This document shows, piece by piece, positions 9,400 to 17,460 of a stretch of DNA of 46,937 bases (the first letter of the stretch is position 1; the number at the start of each line of letters is the position of its first letter). The stretch is taken from positions 1 through 46,937 of the forward strand of contig NZ_QXHU01000007.1 in NCBI RefSeq assembly GCF_009663465.1, in the 5' to 3' direction. Position numbers and translations under genes: made by a program. Origin of the DNA: Riemerella anatipestifer (GTDB lineage: Bacteria > Bacteroidota > Bacteroidia > Flavobacteriales > Weeksellaceae). The notes below the pieces were generated by a model. It ran no database searches. It worked only from the letters and a program-made list of their open reading frames with translations, and was not told the DNA's origin.

Positions 9400-10052
9400 T
9401 AGCTTTTCAGTTTAGCGATTACATCTAAGCCTCCCTTAGTTTTATCTCCTATTTTGCAAAGTATCTCTGTATCTAGTGGTAAAAACACATCCATACGAGA
9501 ACCAAATTTAATAAATCCAAACTCGTGCCCTGCTTTGGCTACATCTCCTTCATTACAGTAGAATACAATTCTCCTTGCAACATAACCTGCAATCTGACGG
9601 AATACAATATTAGCCCCTAAAAGAGTTTTAACGGCAACCGTAGTTCTTTCGTTTTCAGTAGAAGATTTTTCGTGCCACGCTACTAGATATTTACCTGGGT
9701 GATATTTTTTGTAAACTACCTCTCCACTCACAGGATAACGGCAAATATGAACATTAAGTGGCGACATAAAGATAGATACTTGAATGCACTTCTCTTTTAA
9801 GAATTCATTTTCTTCTACTTCTTTTATCATTACTACTTTGCCGTCCACAGGTGCTATTACATTTTCTCTATGTTCCAAAATAGTTCTATTAGGCACTCTA
9901 AAAAACCATAAAACCAATCCTAAAAGCACCAAAAGAGGAAGTATAATAACCAGTGCCCACCCTTTCAAAAAATAAATGGACAAGCCGCTTACTATAGCCA
10001 CCACACTTCCTACCACAAGTAATGTTCCTTTAGATTCTTTGTGTAATTTCAT
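9399..10052 (-). CDS. psd: Phosphatidylserine decarboxylase, short (PSD-A-like) type
   Basis: Converts phosphatidylserine to phosphatidylethanolamine at the inner membrane. The 217-residue proenzyme has two N-terminal membrane segments (about 12-50), the SPLNVHICRYPVSG block, and the self-cleavage site FGSRMD (about residue 181), where Gly-Ser processing creates the pyruvoyl group. Length fits the short family rather than the E. coli form. It lies 16 bp after cdsA, the preceding pathway step, and overlaps the DUF389 gene by one base. Confidence 0.93.
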   Translation of the reverse strand: MKLHKESKGTLLVVGSVVAIVSGLSIYFLKGWALVIILPLLVLLGLVLWFFRVPNRTILEHRENVIAPVDGKVVMIKEVEENEFLKEKCIQVSIFMSPLNVHICRYPVSGEVVYKKYHPGKYLVAWHEKSSTENERTTVAVKTLLGANIVFRQIAGYVARRIVFYCNEGDVAKAGHEFGFIKFGSRMDVFLPLDTEILCKIGDKTKGGLDVIAKLKS

Positions 10053-10068
10053 TATTATCAGTTTATTA

Positions 10069-10947
10069 TTAAAATAACTTTTCTATCGCAAAATATAAAT
10101 ATAATACTGGAGCACATACCATAAAGCTGTCCAGCCTATCTAAAATTCCTCCATGACCGGGAATGATATTTCCACTATCTTTAACTCCAAAAGTTCGTTT
10201 TAATTGGCTTTCTAGCAAATCTCCCATAGGTGCAAATACAGATACCAGCACTCCTACTAATATCCAATTACCTCTAAGTTCCGTATAGTTTTGCTCTATA
10301 AAAAAACCTAACAACATTGTAGATAATACTCCACCAATAAAGCCTTCCCAAGTTTTCTTAGGGCTTATTTTAGGAGCCATTTTATGTTTTCCAAATAATC
10401 TTCCAAAAACATACGCAAAGGAATCACTGCTCCAAATAAGAACAAACATCCAAAATACTTCCATAGAAAAGGATTCTGGTAAACCTTTAATAAAAGTAGG
10501 TAGACCCAATGCAAAAGAAAAAGGTATCACGGTATAAATAACAGCAAAGATGAGTTTGCCATTTTCGTAATAAAGTTCTTTAGGATAACGGAACAATGTT
10601 AATGCCGCAATAGGTAATAATGATAATCCTAATATTTCTGATAGTGTAATGTTAGCATAAAAACCATTATAGAAATACTTCATACTAAAGCGGTAATACA
10701 CAAGAAGTACAGCTGGGAAAACCAACCATTTCCAAAAGGTATTATCAAATTTCATCATTCTCACGCATTCCCATACGCCTACAAACAACAGAAATGTAAT
10801 TAGTCCAAAATAGAGTTGTTCTGCCCCTACCACATAATTACCTAATAAATTATTGATAGTAATAGCTCCATAAGGCGTTGTACAAGCAATTATCACCAGT
10901 GCATAAACACCACCAAATATTATACGGAGTAATAAATTTTTATCCAA
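10069..10947 (-). CDS. cdsA: Phosphatidate cytidylyltransferase
   Basis: Makes CDP-diacylglycerol from phosphatidate and CTP in the inner membrane. The 292-residue protein has about eight hydrophobic helices and the CDP-diglyceride synthase signature near the C-terminus: KRTFGVKDSGNIIPGHGG followed by ILDRLD. It sits between the LUD-domain gene (21 bp) and psd (16 bp), forming a short phospholipid operon. Confidence 0.95.
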   Translation of the reverse strand: MDKNLLLRIIFGGVYALVIIACTTPYGAITINNLLGNYVVGAEQLYFGLITFLLFVGVWECVRMMKFDNTFWKWLVFPAVLLVYYRFSMKYFYNGFYANITLSEILGLSLLPIAALTLFRYPKELYYENGKLIFAVIYTVIPFSFALGLPTFIKGLPESFSMEVFWMFVLIWSSDSFAYVFGRLFGKHKMAPKISPKKTWEGFIGGVLSTMLLGFFIEQNYTELRGNWILVGVLVSVFAPMGDLLESQLKRTFGVKDSGNIIPGHGGILDRLDSFMVCAPVLYLYFAIEKLF

Positions 10948-10968
10948 AACAGAGTTGATTTAGTTAAT

Positions 10969-11553
10969 TTAATCTTCTAGCAAAAGAAGAAAAAGTTTGG
11001 TATTCTTTTTTTGAGGGTCATCTAAATGTGATTGTCCTCCACTTATTGAAGTCAGATTTTTAAGAGTACTCTTTCTCCGTTTCACTTTCATCATCGCTTC
11101 GTTGAGATTGGTTACTATCTGAGAAACTGTTGCTATAATCACAATTTTCTCTGGAAGTCTAGAAGAGTTATAGTGTAAGATATTATTGTGAGAAAGCATA
11201 ATTTTGCCATCATAAGCGATAAGATATTCACAAGTGATAAAAGCGGCATCGTTAAAAAGTTCTAATCTTTCCGTAGAAGACACCCCTATCACATTTAAGA
11301 AATCTCTAAGGTTTTCATCACAACAGAAGATAGAAGACATACCTTCTAACTTAACGATTTGATTGAGCGTTTTAAGAGCTTCTGCCTCGTCTGCACAGTA
11401 ATTGAAAATTCCTCCAGAATGTGTAAACAACTGGGCAAATTTATAATCTAAATCTGCAGAACTAAGCTTATCACCTAATTTTATGATATTAGGCTTCTCT
11501 GCTTCCTCTTCTGTATTAAAAATTTTACCGACGATGTTCTTAAACCAACTCAA
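10969..11553 (-). CDS. LUD-domain protein (LutC/YkgG-like)
   Basis: A 194-residue soluble protein resembling the single-domain LUD family: KLGDKLSSADLDYKFAQLFTHSGG, then MSSIFCCDENLRDFL, ITCEYLIAYDGKIML and the IVIIATVSQIV.NLNEAM stretch. LutC-type proteins take part in lactate utilisation, but stand-alone members next to cdsA in Flavobacteriia have no established role, and no lutA or lutB is nearby. A possible -7 element TATTTTTG lies at 11582-11589 without a clear -33. Confidence 0.8.
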   Translation of the reverse strand: MSWFKNIVGKIFNTEEEAEKPNIIKLGDKLSSADLDYKFAQLFTHSGGIFNYCADEAEALKTLNQIVKLEGMSSIFCCDENLRDFLNVIGVSSTERLELFNDAAFITCEYLIAYDGKIMLSHNNILHYNSSRLPEKIVIIATVSQIVTNLNEAMMKVKRRKSTLKNLTSISGGQSHLDDPQKKNTKLFLLLLED

Positions 11554-11657
11554 ACCAACAGAGGTTTTTCAATATTTTCAACAAAAATAGTAAATATTTA
11601 TTATATATGGCATTAAAAATTAAATTCTCAATCTTTAATGAAACGATACTAAATGCC

Positions 11658-13319
11658 TTAATTCAATATTTTTTCTAAAATCCTCAATGTGATAAGGTAG
11701 GTAGGCTTAACACCTGTAAGCCCCAATCCTCCCGAAGAAAGGGTACTCCCTGTTTCTAAAGGGTTATCCGAAGCATAGTAAGCATAACACACAAACAAAT
11801 CTGGACTGATGTGATTTCTTATTTTAGAAGCTACTTGTATGGCTTTTTGATAATGAGCTCCTTCCATCTCAAGACCTATGGCTTTCCAAGAGGTCGTCAT
11901 AAAGAATGAAAGAATATCCTTATTTTGCAGCGAAGTCCCTAATACCGTAATCATAGACCCTTGAAATGCCTTTAGTTCATCATCTTGAAAATCGGAGAGG
12001 CTTAACGCATTTTCAAAAGGGTAATTGTCTGCTGTTCCTTCAAAAATATGAGAGGTAGGTATCATAATATCTCCTTTTTTGCCTTCCAAAATCCCTGCTT
12101 TACCCATAATAGAAATGGAACGAACTGGCATAAAACACATTTCTTCTCCTACTTTAAAAGGTTTTAAAAGCTCGTCCATAACTTCAAAGGCTTGTTCGCC
12201 AAAGGCATAATCAAACACCAAAATCACATCTTCTTTACCGATAGCTTTTCCTTGAAAAGGCGTATTCTCCGAAGAAAATTTCTTTAAATCTATAATTTGA
12301 ACATCTATATTACTTCCACTTTGGTCGTCTATATAGATAAGCCCTTTTGATAAGGCATAGTCCGAAACTTTTTTTCTTAGATTGGCATCGTTACTAATAT
12401 TTTCGTATAGAGAATAATCTACACTACCTTTATTTTTGATATTAAGAGCATCATTGGCGTAAAGCATATTTTTAACACTGTGCATATTGGCACTGATGAT
12501 ATGCAAAGGTCTTTTGTGTAAGTTGTTATTTACCAAAACTTCCTTAACCTTGTTTGCCCATTTTTCGCCAAAGAAATGATGCCCCACACGCTCCTGAAGT
12601 ATTGCACTAAAGAAGATTTCTCTCGCTCGTTCTTGTCGCCAATCAGCCAAACTTACCTCACCCATATTATAAATGATTTTGAATAATCGGTCTGGATTTT
12701 TCTCATCACCAAACTTTTCGTAAGCATCTAAAGTTTCCTCAAAAGTTCTTCCCAAAAAGGCAGAAAGCTGTATCAAAGCGACTTCTTTTTCTTTTCGTGT
12801 AAATTTCTTTTCGCCTTTGGCAACCTCTTCTATCGCTTTCCAAATACGGCGAGGTGTACCACCGTTTTCTAAATCAAAGCCGATGTTTCTTATTTTATCT
12901 GCCTCTATGTAGAAGAAAGTTAAGTGGGTGAGTATATCGTAAATTTCCGACCTTCCTAGAAGCACCTCAATATTCATCTGATGAGCATCTATCCTGTAGC
13001 AGTTTCGCCTTCTCTTTTTAGGAACGATAGGCTGAAAACTCGCCTTGTGGAAACCCTCATCTGAAGTTAAATGTATAAAAGCACATTCTTCTATCCCTTC
13101 TGGCAAACGGTCTAGCACATAGAGTAACCCGTCTAGCTCCACCTTTTTGGGCGAAGACATAGAACCATAAATTTCGGGCTGTATCACCATCAACAAATCT
13201 CTAAGGCTTTCTCCTGACACGCCTCCTGGCTTGAAAAAACCTCTGTAAAATAAGTGCCTCATACTCACAAACAACCTCTCAATAGCCTCCGTTGTTTCTC
13301 TTGCTCTAGACTTTACCAT
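11658..13319 (-). CDS. Conserved flavobacterial protein, possibly DUF6909
   Basis: A 553-residue cytoplasmic protein without signal peptide or membrane helix. I think it matches the family named DUF6909, conserved in Flavobacteriia, but recognise no enzyme. The C-terminal half (about 340-553) is alpha/beta-like: VILVFDYAFGEQAFEVMDEL, IMGKAGILEGKKGDIMIPTSHIFEG, GLEMEGAHYQKAIQVA and YYASDNPLETG. The EMEGAH stretch resembles the substrate-binding EMExA motif of nucleoside phosphorylases, a faint similarity only. A -7-like element TAAGTTTG lies at 13346-13353. It is monocistronic and divergent from rlmD. Confidence 0.75.
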   Translation of the reverse strand: MVKSRARETTEAIERLFVSMRHLFYRGFFKPGGVSGESLRDLLMVIQPEIYGSMSSPKKVELDGLLYVLDRLPEGIEECAFIHLTSDEGFHKASFQPIVPKKRRRNCYRIDAHQMNIEVLLGRSEIYDILTHLTFFYIEADKIRNIGFDLENGGTPRRIWKAIEEVAKGEKKFTRKEKEVALIQLSAFLGRTFEETLDAYEKFGDEKNPDRLFKIIYNMGEVSLADWRQERAREIFFSAILQERVGHHFFGEKWANKVKEVLVNNNLHKRPLHIISANMHSVKNMLYANDALNIKNKGSVDYSLYENISNDANLRKKVSDYALSKGLIYIDDQSGSNIDVQIIDLKKFSSENTPFQGKAIGKEDVILVFDYAFGEQAFEVMDELLKPFKVGEEMCFMPVRSISIMGKAGILEGKKGDIMIPTSHIFEGTADNYPFENALSLSDFQDDELKAFQGSMITVLGTSLQNKDILSFFMTTSWKAIGLEMEGAHYQKAIQVASKIRNHISPDLFVCYAYYASDNPLETGSTLSSGGLGLTGVKPTYLITLRILEKILN

Positions 13320-13456
13320 AATGTTAAAAAAGAATAAATTGAATGCAAACTTACATAATTTTTCAAATTTATAAGTCTTTAGCTTAATTATCCTTAGCTA
13401 CATTGATTACTATATGCCTTTTTTGATTTTCTTTTTAGAAGTCTATTTTAAAACCT

Positions 13457-13464
13457 TATTTTTG
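13457..13464 (+). promoter_or_regulatory. -7 promoter element upstream of rlmD
   Basis: TATTTTTG matches the TAnnTTTG consensus 20 bp before the rlmD start codon; no convincing -33 element is present at the right distance. Confidence 0.4.
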
Positions 13465-13484
13465 CATCAATTAGTTTTAGAATT

Positions 13485-14894
13485 ATGGGGAGAAAGCATA
13501 AAAACATCATTATAGAAAACCTAAAGTTAGTATCAGCGGGAGCTAAAGGCGTTGCTGTGGGGAAAACCACCGAAGGCAAAACGGTGTTGGTTTCGGGAGC
13601 AGTCCCAGGTGATACGGTAAACGCTAGAGTAAAAAAATCTAAAAAGCAATATTACGAAGCTGAGGCTATAGAGATTATAGAATTTTCTCAAGATAGGGTA
13701 GAGGCTCAATGCAAACACTTTGGAGTATGTGGTGGTTGCAAATGGCAAAACCTATCTTACGAAAAACAACTAGAATTTAAGCAGTCCGAAGTTCTTAACA
13801 ATCTTAAACGAATTGGGGGATTAACCGATTTTGAGGCTTTACCGATTTTAGGCTCTCCACAAGAGTATTTCTACAGAAACAAAATGGAATTTTCTTTCTC
13901 TAATGCGAGATGGCTGACTTCCGAAGAGATACTTAATGGAGTTGATATTGACAATAAAAATGCTCTAGGCTTCCATATTCCTGGTATGTGGAGTAAAATT
14001 TTGGACTTAAAAGAATGTTTCCTACAAGAAACCCCTTCTAACGAAATAAGACTTGCTGTAAAAAATTATGCCGATGCTCACCAGCTAGAGTTTTTTGATG
14101 TTAAAAATCAAGAAGGTTTTTTAAGAACACTAATGCTAAGACAAAACTCCAAAGGCGAGTGGATGGTGCTGTTCCAATTCTACAAAGAACAAAAGGAAGA
14201 CCGAGAAGCCTTATTTGAATATCTCCTCAACGCTTTCCCTCAAATCAAAACTTTGGTGTATGCCATCAACCCTAAACCTAACGACTCCATCTACGACCTA
14301 GAAGTAGAAACCTACTACGGCGATGGGTTTTTAATCGAAGAAATGGAAGATTTGCAATTTAAAATAGGTCCTAAATCTTTCTTTCAAACCAATTACCAAC
14401 AAGCCTTAGCTCTTTACCAAAAGACGCTAGAGTTTGCCGATTTAAAAGGGGACGAAGTGGTGTACGACCTCTATACAGGCACAGGGACTATTGCCCAGTT
14501 TGTAGCGAGAAAAGCCAAGCAAGTGATTGGGATTGAGTCTGTACCAGAAGCCATAGCTGCCGCCAAGGAACACGCTAAACACAACGGTCTAGACAACTGC
14601 ACCTTCTACTGTGGGGATATGAAAGATATTTTTACTGATGAATTTTTAGCTCAACACCCTAAAGCAGATGTCTTAATTACCGACCCTCCTAGAGATGGAA
14701 TGCACCAAAAAGTAGTGGAACAAATCCTAAAACTAGCCCCAGAAAAAATAGTCTATGTAAGTTGCAACTCTGCTACACAAGCAAGAGATTTAGCCTTAAT
14801 GAAAGAACATTATCGTGTGGAGAAAATCCTCCCTGTGGATATGTTCCCACAGACGCATCACATAGAAAATATTGCCCTATTAAAGAAGATTTAA
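13485..14894 (+). CDS. rlmD: 23S rRNA (uracil-C5)-methyltransferase RlmD
   Basis: SAM-dependent methylation of a uracil in 23S rRNA (U1939 in E. coli). The 469-residue protein has an N-terminal TRAM domain (about 10-70), a [4Fe-4S] cluster motif HFGVCGGCKWQNLSYEKQ, the SAM-binding segment VYDLYTGTGTIAQFVA, the substrate-binding DPPRDGMH, and the catalytic YVSCNSATQARDL region. Flavobacterial RlmD genes are often followed by DUF6452 and DUF6048 genes, as here. The next start codon lies 1 bp after its stop. Confidence 0.93.
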   Translation: MGRKHKNIIIENLKLVSAGAKGVAVGKTTEGKTVLVSGAVPGDTVNARVKKSKKQYYEAEAIEIIEFSQDRVEAQCKHFGVCGGCKWQNLSYEKQLEFKQSEVLNNLKRIGGLTDFEALPILGSPQEYFYRNKMEFSFSNARWLTSEEILNGVDIDNKNALGFHIPGMWSKILDLKECFLQETPSNEIRLAVKNYADAHQLEFFDVKNQEGFLRTLMLRQNSKGEWMVLFQFYKEQKEDREALFEYLLNAFPQIKTLVYAINPKPNDSIYDLEVETYYGDGFLIEEMEDLQFKIGPKSFFQTNYQQALALYQKTLEFADLKGDEVVYDLYTGTGTIAQFVARKAKQVIGIESVPEAIAAAKEHAKHNGLDNCTFYCGDMKDIFTDEFLAQHPKADVLITDPPRDGMHQKVVEQILKLAPEKIVYVSCNSATQARDLALMKEHYRVEKILPVDMFPQTHHIENIALLKKI

Positions 14895-14895
14895 A

Positions 14896-15375
14896 ATGAA
14901 ACTACTCAACCTCATTTTTGTTTTAGGAATGCTACTTTCCCTCGCCTCTTGTGGAAGCGATGACGATATTTGTGAAAGTGGACTAAGCTCTCCTAGAATG
15001 AAACTTAAATTTAAAGACAGTTCCAACAAACTCTACCAGCCAGACACCCTTATTATTGGAGTAAAACTGACAGGGGAGGAGAACATTAAAACCGTGGTTT
15101 CTGCCCTAAAACCAGATTCGGTACTCGTGCCATTGAGGGTAGATGATACCAACTTTACAGACCTCTACATTAGTACCAGTACCAAAGGAACGCCCTCTAA
15201 AGTAAGGGTGCTTTACACACCTGTTTCGGAATATGTTTCTCCTGCTTGTGGTATGCGAAGGCTCTACAACGACCTTTCGGCTGTTTTGGAGAATGACACC
15301 CCTGTTAAAAATATAGAACTCAACGAAAAGAATGTCCACGATGAAAATAAAACCCACCTTTATCTTATTTTTTAG
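14896..15375 (+). CDS. DUF6452-type lipoprotein
   Basis: A 159-residue lipoprotein: signal MKLLNLIFVLGMLLSLASC with lipobox LASC and lipidated Cys19, followed by GSDDD, an acidic stretch compatible with export to the cell surface in Bacteroidota. The mature part is beta-rich with a conserved SPRMKLKF strand and C-terminal SPACGMRRLYNDL. Gene order (rlmD, this gene, a DUF6048-type gene) matches a common flavobacterial cluster, which supports the family name. Function unknown. Confidence 0.75.
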   Translation: MKLLNLIFVLGMLLSLASCGSDDDICESGLSSPRMKLKFKDSSNKLYQPDTLIIGVKLTGEENIKTVVSALKPDSVLVPLRVDDTNFTDLYISTSTKGTPSKVRVLYTPVSEYVSPACGMRRLYNDLSAVLENDTPVKNIELNEKNVHDENKTHLYLIF

Positions 15376-15997
15376 TGTTTTTTTCCTAAGCCTATCCGCC
15401 CAAGACAAAGACAGCCTAAAAACAAAATGGAAATATCAGCCTAACGCTATAGTGGGCGTCAATGTTTTAGGGGCAGGGCTTTCGGTATTTTCTAAGCAAA
15501 AGAACATTCAGTTTTTTGTTTCAAGCGAAATTAAAGGTAAACTTAATGGGATTGTAGAAGGTGGTTATGCCCAAAACATTTATGACAAAAATGCTTATAA
15601 TGCGACTACTTCGGGGATTTTTGGTAAGCTAGGAGCCTTCTATATGATGGTAACCGATGCCGAAGACCGTCGCAATGGATTCTATGCAGGAGGTAAACTC
15701 GCTACTGCTTTTTATCAACAAACCTACCTTGCCATTCCTACCAAAGGCTCTCTAGGGCAAGTTTTTACGACTAGTTTGCCCACTTCTCGGCAATCCTCTT
15801 ATTGGGTAGAGGCTACCGTGGGCGGAAGGGTAAGGCTTTTTAATTCTAACTTCTTTATAGATGTTAATGCACAGCCCAAATACTTACTTTATACCACAAA
15901 ACAAGACGGCGTTTTCCCTATGGTTGTCCCTGGATTTGGGCGAAGCTCTGGCAAATTTAATATGGGCTTTGCGTGGAATTTAGCGTATTATTTTTAG
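15341..15997 (+). CDS. DUF6048-type exported beta-barrel protein
   Basis: A 218-residue protein with a signal peptide (MKIKPTFILFFSVFFLSLSA) and a mature part of alternating beta strands ending in NMGFAWNLAYYF, whose terminal aromatic residue fits an outer-membrane barrel. The start at 15341 is the inner of two in-frame ATGs (the other is 15332); both overlap the previous gene by about 40 bp, implying translational coupling. Its place after rlmD and the DUF6452-type gene supports DUF6048. Function unknown. Confidence 0.72.
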   Translation: MKIKPTFILFFSVFFLSLSAQDKDSLKTKWKYQPNAIVGVNVLGAGLSVFSKQKNIQFFVSSEIKGKLNGIVEGGYAQNIYDKNAYNATTSGIFGKLGAFYMMVTDAEDRRNGFYAGGKLATAFYQQTYLAIPTKGSLGQVFTTSLPTSRQSSYWVEATVGGRVRLFNSNFFIDVNAQPKYLLYTTKQDGVFPMVVPGFGRSSGKFNMGFAWNLAYYF

Positions 15998-16127
15998 ACC
16001 TATTTCTAAAAACTCACTTGGTTTATATAAAAACCTAGCGAGTTCTTGGGTAAAAGGTAACGAGGTTCTTAACGCCGTCGGGCTTAGAGGTCAAATGTAC
16101 TCTACCACATATAATAACCGCTGCACT

Positions 16128-16350
16128 CTCCGACCTAAGGAAACGGAGGCGTTAAGAAAATGGGGCGTCCATTCGTTAAAAAAGCCCTATTGTTTGAACA
16201 AGCGTCGGGCTTTAGCCTTGGCGTGAGTTCTAGGGCTTTTAGAATGGACGACACATTTTTAGCCGTAGTTTTCTAGTCTTGACTTTTTGGTCCTTTTGGC
16301 TCCGCCGAACCACTTCGTTAGGTTTGGGTCAAGCCAAAAGGACAAGCATA
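16128..16350. repeat. Hairpin-forming repeat element, copy A
   Basis: About 165 bp of this stretch recurs at 16590. It contains a long imperfect inverted repeat: CGTCCATTC (16165 region) pairs with GAATGGACG (16242 region), and inside it AAAAGCCCTA pairs with TAGGGCTTTT. A second hairpin GTCCTTTTGGCT/AGCCAAAAGGAC follows, with a longer loop than in copy B. No protein reading frame is credible. Strand is unknown; it could be a structured RNA or a MITE-like remnant. Confidence 0.8.
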
Positions 16351-16520
16351 CTATCACCAAAGACCATTTTAAAACCACCTTTAATTATCACCACTTAGCC
16401 ATTATCAACGCTCTGCCGAGCAAAGGTAAGTTTAGGGAATGACCCCGTAGCGGCATTGGGAGCGATAGCTTCCAAACAGCAGGGGGAAGTGCCGTGCCGT
16501 AGGTAAACCTAACCTTTGCT

Positions 16521-16562
16521 CTTGAACTTTTGGTACTTTTGTTTCAAGACAAAAGGACGAAG
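16521..16562. repeat. Solitary copy of the terminal hairpin module
   Basis: The module CTTGAACTTTTGGTACTTTT plus GTTTCAAGACAAAAGGAC, which ends repeat copies A and B, appears here alone just before copy B. The arms CTTTTGTTTC and the CAAAAG side can pair. Confidence 0.65.
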
Positions 16563-16589
16563 ACAAATATACTATGTAACGACTGTCCC

Positions 16590-16781
16590 CTCCGACCTAA
16601 GGAAACGGAGGCGTTAAGAAAATGGGGCGTCCATTCGTTAAAAAAGACCTATTGTTTGAACAAGCGTCGGGCTTAGCCTTGGCGTGAGTTCTAGGGCTTT
16701 TAGAATGGGCAACACATTTTTAGCCGTAGTTTCCTAGTCTTGAACTTTTGGTCCTTTTGTTTCAAGACAAAAGGACAAGCG
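16590..16781. repeat. Hairpin-forming repeat element, copy B
   Basis: Near-identical to copy A over about 165 bp, in the same orientation, starting 462 bp away. The outer stem is weaker (CATTC/GAATG kept, GGGC replacing GGAC) and one inner pair is broken (GACCTA for GCCCTA). The closing hairpin GTCCTTTTG/CAAAAGGAC is kept with a short loop. Confidence 0.8.
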
Positions 16782-16880
16782 TATATATTTATCGCCCTTC
16801 TTTTGTTTTGAAACAAACCTAACGAAGTTCTGTACCTCCTATGAATAAAGGCTTTCCAAAGATAAGCTAGGTAGGCTAAA

Positions 16881-16985
16881 AAACCTGCGCAGGTTTCACT
16901 AAAAACTACCGCAGGTTTTACCCAAAACCACAGCAGGTTTTATACAAAACTACCGCAGGTTTCTAAAGAAACCTGCGGTAGTTTT
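16881..16985. repeat. Palindromic GCAGGTTT array ending in a bidirectional terminator
   Basis: Four units built on CCGCAGGTTT or a variant, spaced about 24 bp. The first is a perfect palindrome AAACCTGCGCAGGTTT (16881-16896). The last forms an 18-bp perfect stem with TAAA loop (16946-16985) followed by T residues on the plus strand. It lies between the converging DUF6048-type and HU-like genes and probably terminates both. The rest of the gap 15998-16880 shows only the repeats listed separately and no gene. Confidence 0.8.
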
Positions 16986-17008
16986 TTAAGGTGCATAGAT
17001 AGGGCGAT

Positions 17009-17395
17009 TTACTTCACTTTTTCAAAGCCTGCCGCCTTCATGCTATCTAAGATGCGTTTACCGGGGCGATAGTTTACGCCTACCGATTTAATAAGGCTTT
17101 GGGTAAAGTCTTTCTCGGTTGCCGCTCCGCCGCTGCTTAGAGTAGGATACAGTGTCCCCAACTTCTCCAAACGCACAATTTTGCTATCCGACAAAGCATT
17201 TTGTATCACATTCTCTAAAGCGATGATAACGCCTTTAATATCTGCCTCACTGAGGGCAGAAAACTTCTCGATTTGTTTTACGAGCTCGTCTATACCTACC
17301 TCGCCGTCTGTGGCTGCACTGGCATACCACTTTTTGTTACCGCCGCCGCTTACACCCGGCTGACCTCTTTCTACTACTTTAAATTTAATTGACAT
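17009..17395 (-). CDS. HU-family (HU-related) DNA-binding protein
   Basis: A 128-residue member of the Bacteroidota HU-related group: an N-terminal strand plus linker (1-30), helical dimerisation region, then IVRLEKLGTLYPTLSSGG, the beta-arm equivalent, and KSVGVNYRPGKRILDSMKAAGF. HU-like proteins bend DNA and act as nucleoid or regulatory proteins; this subgroup has no assigned specific role. It lies 65 bp downstream of a FISUMP gene on the same strand. A second HU-like protein sits downstream of the paralogous FISUMP gene at 30 kb. Confidence 0.88.
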   Translation of the reverse strand: MSIKFKVVERGQPGVSGGGNKKWYASAATDGEVGIDELVKQIEKFSALSEADIKGVIIALENVIQNALSDSKIVRLEKLGTLYPTLSSGGAATEKDFTQSLIKSVGVNYRPGKRILDSMKAAGFEKVK

Positions 17396-17460
17396 AATAC
17401 ATTTATTTTAAGGTTATACTTTAGTTTATTTATATTATAGAGTTACTTTTCTTCTCTCAC

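Noticed and set aside
16881-16985. Short regularly spaced repeats as a CRISPR array
   Set aside because: Units are only about 10 bp with 12-14 bp between them, the spacers are AT-rich and similar, the last unit is a terminator, and no cas gene is near.
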